This document shows positions 25,037 through 34,400 of a DNA stretch of 37,536 nucleotides, piece by piece. Position 1 is the first letter of the stretch. Each line of letters starts with the position of its first letter. The notes below the pieces were generated by a model, which was not told where the DNA came from, ran no database searches, and saw nothing but the letters and a program-made list of their open reading frames with translations. The position numbers were made by a program, and so were the translations under genes. Source of the DNA: Candidatus Cloacimonadota bacterium (GTDB lineage: Bacteria > Cloacimonadota > Cloacimonadia > Cloacimonadales > TCS61); contig JAIPGO010000030.1 in NCBI GenBank assembly GCA_021736135.1, positions 1-37,536 on the forward strand, read 5' to 3'.

Positions 25037-25420
25037 TATTTCCTGTGACCTTATTTATTTTATTTCCACTTTTCCCCAAAAAATACCTTATATTCAATAT
25101 CTTCACCAACTTGCATAAATTTCTAAACCCTCCTGAATGTCAAACGAAAACGTGAGATTCTGCAAAACATAAAACTTTCCCTCAAACCACTTCTCCCTAA
25201 AGTCGGTTAAGTCTGCTAAGTCCGCTATGTCCGCTGCCTCCCAAACCCAAACCAGAACCTGGCGAAAGTTCTTCAGACCTTCGCAATCCTGAATAATTAT
25301 CAATCATCAATTATCAATTATCAATTGAATAGCTGCTCTGACCTGAAATATTTCTTGACAAGAGATAACGATTCTGGACTGTAAAAAAGTAATAAAGAAC
25401 AGAGTTTTAAGGGAATCAGT
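25037..25420. repeat. Divergent intergenic region with 9- and 7-bp periodic islands
   Basis: The region separates der (-) from the lipoprotein gene (+). At 25200-25235 four 9-bp units read aagtcggtt, aagtctgct, aagtccgct, atgtccgct. At 25296-25323 four 7-bp units read attatca, atcatca, attatca, attatca. Nothing protein-like is convincing. A TTGACA at 25355-25360 is the only promoter-like hexamer. Confidence 0.6.
25355..25386 (+). promoter_or_regulatory. Possible promoter for the lipoprotein gene
   Basis: TTGACA at 25355-25360 is followed 19 bp later by TGTAAA. The -10 is a weak match, so this rests mainly on the -35 and on position, about 35 nt before the ATG. Confidence 0.3.
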
Positions 25421-26041
25421 ATGAACTGGAAAAAAGGCATCATATATTTTCTGACTGGATTAAGTTTATTGATAATATTTGCATGTGCACGCACAATCAC
25501 TTTTTCACACGAAATGCGGACCCGCATAAATCTACTGAATGATGACCTGAAGAAGGTGCAATTTTATGTTTCGGAGAAAATTATCATCCAGCGGGAATTT
25601 GTGAACTGGAAAACGGAGATCAATACGGAGCATGATCTGCGGCAGATAGGTAACCACTATCTGGAAACCGTGGTTATCAATACCAATACTCCCGGTATTG
25701 TGGTTGAGGCAACTGACGATGAGCTGCATGTCAGCTTTGAACCTGATCCCAATTTCTACCTGGTTTTCTGCCGTAACTGCAGTGAGAAAAAAACCGATTC
25801 CGATTTATATTCTCTGCTCTCCTGGAAAGTGAAAGGTAAAGATGTGGAAAGAATTGAGAATACCGTACTCTTTGACAATGTTTCCGATAATGCCAAACTA
25901 TATTTCACGGATTATGGGAATCAGGATTTTTATATTGCTAATAACAGTCATGGTGCTTATCTGAAACTGAAAGATAAAGTTGTTGAGAATTTTAAAAGAA
26001 CCAAAAGAGTATTGCCCGGTATAACTATCCCCAATGATTAA
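25421..26041 (+). CDS. Putative lipoprotein of unknown function
   Basis: The protein has 206 residues. A basic start and hydrophobic core lead to a lipobox-like IIFAC with Cys22, suggesting lipid anchoring. The mature part is mixed alpha/beta with no domain I recognise. It has one CxxC (FCRNCSEKK) near residue 118 and ends IPND. An AGGG ribosome-binding site lies 8 nt upstream. Its stop codon and that of the opposing gene share the palindrome TTAA at 26038-26041, leaving no spacer or terminator between the convergent genes. Confidence 0.7.
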   Translation: MNWKKGIIYFLTGLSLLIIFACARTITFSHEMRTRINLLNDDLKKVQFYVSEKIIIQREFVNWKTEINTEHDLRQIGNHYLETVVINTNTPGIVVEATDDELHVSFEPDPNFYLVFCRNCSEKKTDSDLYSLLSWKVKGKDVERIENTVLFDNVSDNAKLYFTDYGNQDFYIANNSHGAYLKLKDKVVENFKRTKRVLPGITIPND

Positions 26042-26970
26042 TCAAGCCGGAACCGGTTGACAATCATTCTTACCGAGTCGTATAGATAAACTTTATCACC
26101 CTCAAGCGTCCAGGCATCTGCCAGCCAGACATCTGCCGGTAATTTATATATCTTTTCCAGTTCACCTTTCTGAGTATAATAACCCAGAAAACCTTCATAA
26201 TTGATCTTTGTCTGAGTAGTATCTGCCATACTGTGATCGTTGGCAGTTCCCAGCAGCAAAAAACCATCCTGCCAGGCGCAGGGTTTGCCATATAAAGTAT
26301 TAGGCATTGAAAAGGGAAGAGGTTCCACGCGATTGCGTTTTTTTTTCCCATTACGGTTAAAAATAACAACTTCGTCCCTGCCACTGAAACTGAGAACGAA
26401 ACCCCAGTCCGTTGCACACCAGGAATAGTATTTTTCTAATATGGACTTGAAGTTCTCCTTCTCAAAAAAACGTCCCAGGTCAACTACTTGCGCAAGTTCA
26501 TTGTTATCTATCACATATATGCCGGCTTCCGGAATTCCGGGAAACAGGTCTGCATAAAGTTCACCACTGTTATTTGATAATCTCCAGGGGTATATTTGGG
26601 TAATTTCTCCTAAGAATTCACCATAAGGTGAAATAATCTGAATCCGGTCATTACTATAATCTGATACTGCCAGATTACCGTTACCATCTGCACAAATGCT
26701 CATCGCTTTGCTGAATTCAACTGGTTGACTGCCTAAACCGCCAAACTTCCTATCCGGAGTGAGTGATGCGGCATCAAAAACATAGATTATGCCGGAAGTC
26801 TGGTCCAACACATAGAGTTCATTTTCCATTACCATAAGATCAATTGGAAAACTCAGGGAATACCCTTTTCCGGTACCGGAAAGCTGTGTGTCAGGAATTA
26901 GAGAATACTGTTCCTGGGCAAACACGGATAGTGTGACATTAAGAAAGATGAGGATTATAAACCAGCGCAC
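26038..26970 (-). CDS. Secreted six-bladed beta-propeller protein
   Basis: The protein has 310 residues. A signal peptide ends near residue 18 (SVFAQ). The body shows NHL/6-bladed-propeller repeats: FPIDLMVMENELYVLDQTSGIIYVFD, FSKAMSICADGNGNLAVSDYSNDRIQIISPYGEFLGEI, AWQDGFLLLGT and LADAWTLEGDKVYLYDSVRMIVNRF. Such proteins are usually binding or scaffold proteins; no catalytic residues are evident. It starts with GTG and overlaps the lplA stop by one base, so it is the last gene of a four-gene group. Confidence 0.75.
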   Translation of the reverse strand: MRWFIILIFLNVTLSVFAQEQYSLIPDTQLSGTGKGYSLSFPIDLMVMENELYVLDQTSGIIYVFDAASLTPDRKFGGLGSQPVEFSKAMSICADGNGNLAVSDYSNDRIQIISPYGEFLGEITQIYPWRLSNNSGELYADLFPGIPEAGIYVIDNNELAQVVDLGRFFEKENFKSILEKYYSWCATDWGFVLSFSGRDEVVIFNRNGKKKRNRVEPLPFSMPNTLYGKPCAWQDGFLLLGTANDHSMADTTQTKINYEGFLGYYTQKGELEKIYKLPADVWLADAWTLEGDKVYLYDSVRMIVNRFRLD

Positions 26971-27950
26971 TAAAAAAGTCCTTCCATAATATCTTCTATA
27001 TCAATATTGATCAATATCTCACTGATGGGAACTTTTTCCAGTTGCTTTTTTACCTGTTCCGGTTCATGCTTACAGTTTTCCAGAGCTCTTTCCAGAATAT
27101 CAATATCCCCGCAGGCAAAGAAATCACCCTGTAACTCACATTTACGGATCATTCCATTATCAACTATTAGATTAAATTCCAGACTGCCGCCTTTGCTGCG
27201 TATTGTTTTTGTAAAGTTATACTGGGGAGATTTGCCGAAATTCCATTCCCAGGTGTCATATTTTTCAGTGACTTTATTATTAATAGCAAGCATATCGGCT
27301 GCACTGAATTCATAATAAGTGGAATCAGGATAATGACCGGTTATGAACTGCACCAGTCCTTTCTCGAAATCAACCACACTCAAAGTTTTTGCCAGATGTT
27401 CACTGATATTCGTTACGCGACTCTGGATGGATTTTACAGCTTTATCCTTAAATTTTAAGGGACTCGCCTGCAAAGCTTGCGAAAGATCACTCAAGCGTGC
27501 TTGAAAGAGAAGTGTGCCGTGCTGCAATACCTTTTCTGCTGTTACCAGTCTGGCATTGCCGCTGAATTTCCTGCCGTCTATCAAGAGATCGTTTCTTCCT
27601 TCCAGATAAGCATTTACATTAAGTGACTTCAAGTATCTTATGATGGGCTCCGTATAGCGGATAAAGCTGCGTTCCTCTTCTTCCTGGCGCTGACAGATAA
27701 AGGAGAAATTCAGGTTGCCCAGGTCATGAAAAACTGCTCCACCGCCGGTTAAACGGCGGACTACTTTTATCTTATTTTTCTGCACATAATCCAGATTGAG
27801 TTGGGACATAGTGTTTTGATATCTGCCCACAATGATGGAAGGTTCGTTTATATAGAGCATAAACACGTCTTCAGAGAAATTTTCCAGGATATATTCTTCG
27901 GAAGCAATATTAAAATAGGGATTGCTCTCAGGCGATTTAACTATCAGCAT
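26970..27950 (-). CDS. lplA: Lipoate-protein ligase A
   Basis: The protein has 326 residues. It attaches free lipoate to lipoyl domains by an ATP-dependent reaction. The catalytic core has NEPSIIVGRYQN, the signature RRLTGGGAVFHDLGNLNFSF, and DGRKFSGNARL. The C-terminal accessory domain (from about residue 225: WEWNFGKSPQYNF, IRKCELQGDFF) is present, as in full-length LplA. It lies 2 nt after the transketolase gene. Confidence 0.93.
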   Translation of the reverse strand: MLIVKSPESNPYFNIASEEYILENFSEDVFMLYINEPSIIVGRYQNTMSQLNLDYVQKNKIKVVRRLTGGGAVFHDLGNLNFSFICQRQEEEERSFIRYTEPIIRYLKSLNVNAYLEGRNDLLIDGRKFSGNARLVTAEKVLQHGTLLFQARLSDLSQALQASPLKFKDKAVKSIQSRVTNISEHLAKTLSVVDFEKGLVQFITGHYPDSTYYEFSAADMLAINNKVTEKYDTWEWNFGKSPQYNFTKTIRSKGGSLEFNLIVDNGMIRKCELQGDFFACGDIDILERALENCKHEPEQVKKQLEKVPISEILINIDIEDIMEGLF

Positions 27951-27952
27951 AT

Positions 27953-29869
27953 TTACCCGTTAACCTTCTCTGCAATTGCCTTTACGATGGAATCTGCATC
28001 AAGTCCAAAGCAGGCATATACGTCAGAGCTGCGCCCGGAGATGGGATAATCGCGCACTCCGAATGCCATAAAATCCACGGAGAGCTTCTCATTTACAAGC
28101 TCTGCCTGAAGGCAGGCTGCCAAACCTGTTGCCGGATTATGATCTTCGTAAGTGAATATCCTGCCGGTGGCTGCTGCCTGATGCAGCATTTCCTTATCAA
28201 GTTCCTGGGGACAGCTTATATTCCAGACCTGAATAGCAATGCCCTGTTCCTTTAAAATATCGGCAGCTTTCACAGCATCCGGTGTAAGCGTTCCCATAAC
28301 CAGTAATGCTCCTTGACTGCCGGAGCGCAGTTTATCGGCTTTTCCATATTCAAACACATATTCTTCATCATAAAATATCTTACCGTTTTCAGTACGGATA
28401 ATATCCAGTTTTGATCTTCCCATTGGTACAAGGAAATTCCCCTCTCTGCCAGCCACCCAACGGGTTATCAGGTCCGTTTGATTCGGATCACCCGGTATGA
28501 TACACTTGAAATGGAACATATTACGCGCCTGCCCCAGATAATCTACACACTGATGTGTTTTACCGTCTTCACCCACATCAATACCCACATGAGTAAGCAT
28601 CACTTTCAGATTAGTCCGGTTAATATCATTCAATCTCTGCTGATTATAGGTTTCATCAATTCCGAATACGCCAAAATCACTGAAAAAAGTCTGAAATCCG
28701 CATTTTGATAAGGCTCCGGCACAAACTGCCGTGTGATGTTCCATAATTCCTGACTGAATAAAATTCTGCGGGGCAGTTTTGGCGAACCGGGCAGTTTTCA
28801 CACTGCCTGCCAGGTCACAGTCAAATACGGCTATCGGCAAAAAATCTTCACCGGCATTCAATTCAGCTATTTCTGCCAGGGCATTACCCCAGGCGCTACG
28901 GTTATCAGTTTTTGCTTCATATACTTTATGCTTACCTGTACTGAGGGGATAGGTTTTGATTTCGTCTTGCTGCCAGGTTATTTTTGGCTTACTGAGCTGT
29001 GCCCTTGCCTGTCTGTATTTTTCCAGATCATCTTTTATGCCCAGTTCCTGCAGGGCATTTATGAGATCAATTCCATTTTCCTGCTGATAGGGGAGAGCCT
29101 GTCCATGCCATTTTTCGTCATTTTCCATAAAGCTCACACCCTTGCCCATAACCGTATGTGCGAGGATGAGTACTGGTGCAGAAATTGTTTTTGCTTCTCT
29201 AATTGCTTCAATGATCTGAACAAAATCATGGCCGTCAATATCCAGCACTACCCACCCGTCAGCTTCATATTCAGCTCGAATGTTCTGGGGCATTACCATA
29301 TTACATTTTCCGGAAATCTGCAGTCCGTTAAAATCACAAAAACCGGTTAAATGATGCAGCCCGAATTTCACTGCAAAACGCCGTGCTTCGCTGAGCTGAC
29401 CTTTCTGCTGCTCACCGTCTCCCATCAGAACGTAAACCTGGCTGGGGATCCCCTTGATCTTATTCGCCAGCGCAAAACCACAACCGGCAGATAAACCTTG
29501 TCCCAGATTGCCGCTTGCCCATTCGATGCCTGGAACATCCGGTTCCACGTGCCCTTCAAAGATACTTCCGGCAAACCGAAAACCGGCTATCGCCTCTGCT
29601 AGATCAAAATAACCGTTTATCGCCAAAGCTGAGTAAGCTGCCGGGGATACATGCCCGTGAGATATGACAATCCGGTCGCGATGGGGTAGAAGTGGATTTT
29701 GGGGATCATGGTTGATCTCGCTGTAAAGACTTAACAGTAGATCAATAGTTGACATCGAACCACCAGGATGTCCACTGCCTGCCAGGGTCGTCATTTTCAA
29801 TATTGCACCACGGGCTACTATGCTTTGTTCCTGCAGTTTTTGCGACTTGCCGGTTTTCTCTATATTCAT
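27953..29869 (-). CDS. tkt: Transketolase
   Basis: The protein has 638 residues, slightly short for a full-length single-chain transketolase (about 660). It transfers two-carbon units in the pentose phosphate pathway using thiamine diphosphate. Visible parts are GSGHPGGSMS (31-40), SHGHVSPAAY (70-79), the TPP motif GDGEQQKGQ (150-158) with DFNGLQ about 30 residues later, a central domain with FSDFGVFGIDETYNQ and HVGIDVGEDGKTHQ, and a C-terminal domain. A GGAGATATA site precedes the ATG. It lies 10 nt after the DUF4476 gene. Confidence 0.93.
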   Translation of the reverse strand: MNIEKTGKSQKLQEQSIVARGAILKMTTLAGSGHPGGSMSTIDLLLSLYSEINHDPQNPLLPHRDRIVISHGHVSPAAYSALAINGYFDLAEAIAGFRFAGSIFEGHVEPDVPGIEWASGNLGQGLSAGCGFALANKIKGIPSQVYVLMGDGEQQKGQLSEARRFAVKFGLHHLTGFCDFNGLQISGKCNMVMPQNIRAEYEADGWVVLDIDGHDFVQIIEAIREAKTISAPVLILAHTVMGKGVSFMENDEKWHGQALPYQQENGIDLINALQELGIKDDLEKYRQARAQLSKPKITWQQDEIKTYPLSTGKHKVYEAKTDNRSAWGNALAEIAELNAGEDFLPIAVFDCDLAGSVKTARFAKTAPQNFIQSGIMEHHTAVCAGALSKCGFQTFFSDFGVFGIDETYNQQRLNDINRTNLKVMLTHVGIDVGEDGKTHQCVDYLGQARNMFHFKCIIPGDPNQTDLITRWVAGREGNFLVPMGRSKLDIIRTENGKIFYDEEYVFEYGKADKLRSGSQGALLVMGTLTPDAVKAADILKEQGIAIQVWNISCPQELDKEMLHQAAATGRIFTYEDHNPATGLAACLQAELVNEKLSVDFMAFGVRDYPISGRSSDVYACFGLDADSIVKAIAEKVNG

Positions 29870-29879
29870 TATATCTCCA

Positions 29880-30587
29880 TTACTGATTGATTATCTGTTC
29901 CGCCTGCTCTTTTTCATCTTCAAATGTATATCTGCCGATAAGGTTAAAGCCATTCTCCTTATCTATAACCTTAGGATAAGTAATACGCAGGCAGTCAATT
30001 TTATCTTCACTGAAAGTGAACTCATCTATTAACTGACCCACCTGATTAACACTGAAATAGTAATTTTTACTGGCTGTGCGGATGTATCTCATCTGATCCT
30101 CTGAAAAAGACTCACTTCTGATCTGACTTATGAGATTATTGAATGAGCCATTATCCATAGGTTCGTTTACAACTACCTGTTTAACCGGTGGAGCAGCCTG
30201 CTGAGTTACTACCGGTTCTTCTTCTTTAGGTACGCCAAAATCGCCAAAATTCATATTGATATTTACACTTTGAGCTGTTTCGTTCTGGGTAGATACCTGA
30301 GTGGTTACTTCTTCCTGCACTGACTCTTTTCCTAAAAGTGCCTTGATCTCTTCCACGAGCTTGACGGCATCTTTATAATCACTCTTGTCCAGTTTCTTCA
30401 AATAACTATACTGCAAAACGTTAAGATTTTCCATGATCTGCTCGATCCGCTCATCATTAGTGAGTTTGGAATTGCTAGTATCACTCACCTGCACACTGCT
30501 GGAAAATCCAAACTGAGCAGATGTGTTTTGTGCCCATATCATTGACACTGTTACAATTAGGAATAATATAAAATACTTTTTCATCAT
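29880..30587 (-). CDS. Secreted DUF4476-like protein
   Basis: The protein has 235 residues from ATG 30587, chosen because AGAGAGGG lies 5 nt upstream; a farther in-frame start at 30614 would put a hydrophilic tail before the signal peptide. The signal peptide ends at IWAQ. A coiled-coil-prone central part and a Gln/Val/Pro linker precede a C-terminal domain (about 145-230: FNNLISQIRSESFSEDQMRYIRTA, QVGQLIDEFTFSEDKIDCLRITYPKVID) that I read as DUF4476. Its function is unknown. It leads the tkt-lplA-propeller group. Confidence 0.75.
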   Translation of the reverse strand: MMKKYFILFLIVTVSMIWAQNTSAQFGFSSSVQVSDTSNSKLTNDERIEQIMENLNVLQYSYLKKLDKSDYKDAVKLVEEIKALLGKESVQEEVTTQVSTQNETAQSVNINMNFGDFGVPKEEEPVVTQQAAPPVKQVVVNEPMDNGSFNNLISQIRSESFSEDQMRYIRTASKNYYFSVNQVGQLIDEFTFSEDKIDCLRITYPKVIDKENGFNLIGRYTFEDEKEQAEQIINQ

Positions 30588-30640
30588 ACCCTCTCTTAAA
30601 ATATTTCCCGTCAAATCTCCTGATATTAACCAGATGTCAA

Positions 30641-30672
30641 GGTATACTTTTGGATTAAATTGAACATGTCAA
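30641..30672 (-). promoter_or_regulatory. Possible promoter for the DUF4476-tkt-lplA group
   Basis: On the minus strand TTGACA occupies 30672-30667 and TATACC follows after 20 bp at 30646-30641. The spacer is long, but the hexamer and its placement about 55 nt before the start fit. A second TTGACA lies at 30640-30635 without a good -10. Confidence 0.35.
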
Positions 30673-31320
30673 TTTATAGAAAATGAAGTTTTCTATATTC
30701 CCGAAATCCGAAACTCGAGATCGAACGAAGAGAAGATTTTCTCAGCTACGGATTTCACGGATTTACACGGATAAGGGGGAGAATAATTGAAAATGTAAAA
30801 TTGGATACGTCTGCTGACGAATTAATTATTTATTAAGTTTTTTCATCTCAGATAAATAATTAACTACTTACAATTAACTACTTAAAATTAACTACTAACT
30901 ATTATATTATGACTGGAATTTTATAGAACAAGTGTAATAATGTATTGCTGTAAGTTAAAATAAGAAATCTTACATCTAAGACAAGCCATTAGAGATGCGA
31001 ATAAGAGGGTACCGGGAAACAGGAAAGGATGATATTTAATTATATATTATAGAGATAGATAGATTTTGCCGGAAATTAGAGATAAATGAAAGTGAAAATA
31101 AGTTACGAGATTCAAATTCTGCGGAAAGAGGAGGAACGTTTGTATTTTATCATTAGCCGTTAATCGTAAAGAGTTAAGAATAATTAAGAACGCCGAGTCC
31201 CAACTCGGTACTTATTATCAATAATCTGTGAGTCGTAAGAGAAAGAGAAGATTTTTTAACTTTTAACTACTTACTGCGAAGCCCAGAGAATCCTTTTACA
31301 TTTTACATTATTTAATATCC
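30673..31320. repeat. Gene-free region rich in 7-bp periodic islands
   Basis: No gene is credible. The 7-bp islands are at 30701-30728 (ccgaaat, ccgaaac, tcgagat, cgaacga), 30858-30899 (aattaac and tacttac alternating, six units), 31159-31179 (gttaatc, gtaaaga, gttaaga), 31254-31274 (ttttaac, ttttaac, tacttac) and 31294-31314 (ttttaca, ttttaca, ttattta). A 9-10 bp series built on acggatt lies near 30745-30776. A small hairpin (ccgagt, 4-nt loop, actcgg) sits at 31193-31208. The remainder is AT-rich without visible structure. Confidence 0.6.
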
Positions 31321-31322
31321 TA

Positions 31323-31466
31323 CAAGCTCCATGCTTACTTTTTCTCAAGCTTGACCCCTTCATCAAACCATGCATGCGGTTTTCTGCAATCGGCTTTCCG
31401 ACAAAGTTCGGTCCAAGCTTTCATTGGTTCATCAACCGACCTGCTTAAGAGATCGTCCAGACCTAA
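31323..31466 (-). other. Possible degenerate group II intron 3' end (domains V-VI)
   Basis: Reading the minus strand after the dockerin gene stop, positions 31397-31365 hold AAGCCG, a GAAA-containing loop region and a closing TGGTTT. These can pair as a 6-bp lower stem with wobbles and resemble domain V. The next bases, GATGAAGGGG, resemble the joiner seen in many bacterial introns. They are followed by a hairpin at 31353-31323 with 6-bp ends (caagct/agcttg) in the place of domain VI. The upper domain V helix is poor and no reverse transcriptase is present. Alternatively the same strand holds a 42-codon open frame ending in WFDEGVKLEKK, which could be the tail of a decayed gene. Confidence 0.3.
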
Positions 31467-31473
31467 TATTTAA

Positions 31474-34400
31474 CTATTTCATTCTTCTCATCAAGCTATC
31501 TACTGGAAATTCATCAATATACCCCACACAAAATTGCAATATCAATGAAGCATCATAAGCCTCAACCATTCCATTACCATCAACATCAGCAACCTCAATC
31601 CGCCATTCCTCCCAGGGCAAAGTTGTACCCTCCGGCTCCATTAAACAAAAATACTGCAATACAAGAGAAGCATCTAGAGCATCAACTACGAGGTTATTAT
31701 CCGGATCACCATAAGGATACCCTCCTGTTATAATTTCTGACATCTGACTTGCATTACCATGACAATCATAAGCGCAAACGCATAATTCTCCCATTATTCC
31801 AACTATGCAGATCTCTGGTTCAATGCAGTTATTCAATAAATCATCATCTCGAAAAACACTGAAATATTCAAAATCACTATCAATTGGTTCACTCCAAAGA
31901 AGATATCCATTTTCAAATCGAAGCTCTGTTGGCACTATTGGAGCCAGATTATCTACTGAGTAACCTTGCTCAATAGCACTCACCCAGTTGCCTTCTTCCA
32001 TAGCTGCTATAATTCTGAAATTTATCAAACCATTATTAGCAGCGGTGGAATCATAAAGTGTATGTGCAATTACATTATATTCTTCCGCTCCATAACCATA
32101 AATCGAGTTAACTCCTGTCCACTCGTTATCAGTCTCTATTTCTATAGTGTAACCTTCTGCTGTTCGCAAAGTGTCTGTATCATAAAAACTTCTGGTAAAA
32201 TTGACATTTACCCAGCCACCCTGGTCTTCAGGTATATCCGTTATCGCCAGAATAACCGGCTCTACTAATTCCACTGTTATTGTTTCAGTATCTATAGCTG
32301 TATTAAATTGACCATATACAGTTAAAACAGCTTCATAAATTCCGGCACCGTCATATGTATGAAAAGGATTTTCCTCTACACTGATATCTCCATCTCCAAA
32401 ATCCCAAAGCAAAGAATCTATTGTACCAACAGAATGATTTATAAAAGTTACAGGATAAGGTGAACATCCATAATTACCGGATACATCAAAAGATGCTATT
32501 ACTTCTTCCGGTTCTATTACTTCAATGTAATCTTCTTTAGTTTCTGTATCTGTTCCATAAGGTCCATAAATTGTCAGAGATATTGTATATATCCCTGAAT
32601 TTTGATATTCATAAGCAGGATTTATCTCTGTACTAAATCCTCCATCCCCAAATTCCCAGAATAAACTATCTACTTCACCAGATGACATATTGATAAAATC
32701 AACTACTAAAGGCATTACTCCCAACAATGGTGTTGCAGAAAATTCAGCATCTGGCGGAATCTGTAACTCTAAAACTGTGATATAATCCGTCTTGGTCATT
32801 AAGTCGGTTCCGCCAGGTCCAGTAGCGGCTAAGCTTACACTGTAAGTTCCGGGAAAGGGATATATTTTAACAGGGTTAGGCAAAGAAGATGTTCCTCCAT
32901 CTCCAAAAAACCAGTGGTATTCAGTTACAGGTCCCGTTATATCCTGAGTAAATTGCACCACAAGTGGAGCTGAACCTTCTACTGGTTCCCCCGTAAAATC
33001 ATTAATAACAGGAGCTAGAGAACCCTGGTCAAAATAGAAAGCACCAATATCGGCAATAGTTCCATCAGGATCAGTATAGAGCGAATCAGGATCACCGGCA
33101 TCAATACAAGGTGAATCCTCTGTAATAGTGAAATCTAGATTTCCAGGATCTTCAAACATTGGGTCCATAAACAGATTACAATAAGTATCACAGGAATCTC
33201 CATTAGTATTTACAGCTACGATTTCCCCAAATGCTAGTGGCATTTCATTACCAGAACCATAACCGTTATAATTGTTTAACCAGAATATATTGTATTCCAG
33301 TGCAGATGTTACATTTTCAAGAAAAAGACTTATTTCATTAACATTAAAAATATTATTCCTGATCCTCAGGTGGGAATCATAATTGCAGGAGATTCCTCTA
33401 GTATTATCACTGATCGTGTTATTTCTAATGGTAGAGGAAGAACCATCGCAGGAGATTCCAATAAAACTATTATTGATCGTGTTATTGCTGATAGATGGGG
33501 AAGAAGAATGGCCTTTGAATCCCCGATAGTTGTAACTGATTTTATTGATGTTAATGACTGGGTTAGACCAAAGGCAGTAGATTCCATCGCTATTATTACT
33601 GATCGTGTTATTGCTGATGGTCGGAGTAGAATAATCGCATTGGATTCCATCATCACTATTATAACTGATCGTGTTATTGTCTATGATAGGGGAAGAAGAA
33701 GAATAGCAAGCAATGCCGTCATTATTATTATTATTGATAGTGTTATTGCTGATGTTCGGGGAAGAATGATCGCAGTGGATTCCAATAGTATTATTGCTAA
33801 TCGAGTTATTAGTAATAGTAGGGTAAGAATGAAAACAGAAGATTCCACGATTATTATTACTGAGAGCATTATTGCTGATGGTCGGGGAAGAGTAATCGCA
33901 ATAGATTCCAGTATCACTACTATCTAAGATCAGGCAATTATTGATAGCTGGATATGAACAATTACAATAAATTCCCCTATTTGCATATTCGATAATTGAA
34001 TAGGATATTACGCTGTTATCATCAGAATCGTTTTCAAATATAATACTATTCCAGTCATTAGGATTTAATGTTGGCTGCCCGGAAGTAAACCGGATACTGT
34101 CAGTTTCAGTTCCGATTGCAACCAGTTTTCCATAAATTGTGAAAGAACCATGATCCATAAATTTAACAGTTACACCAGGTTCGATTGTGAGTGAATCTCC
34201 ATTACTTATAGAGATATCACCCATTACATTATAAGTATATCCTGCCAGCCAAACCCCGTTTTGTGACCCGGTTATTTCAATCCCCAATGCCAGGAGTGTT
34301 ACCACTTCCAGTGTAGTATCGACAAAAAATTCAATTTCTCCTGGTATTGCACTAGTCTGCCAGCCTTCAAGTGAATATTGGACATTGTAAATACCTTCAT

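Noticed and set aside
25103-25303. A 66-codon minus-strand ORF with an Ala/Asp repeat
   Set aside because: Its middle is a translation of the 9-bp periodic island; no ribosome-binding site or conserved feature.
33370-33927. A 185-codon plus-strand ORF opposite the beta-helix repeats
   Set aside because: It is the antisense of the 69-bp rung repeats, has a repetitive Ile/Asp/Val composition, no ribosome-binding site, and lies wholly inside a convincing gene.
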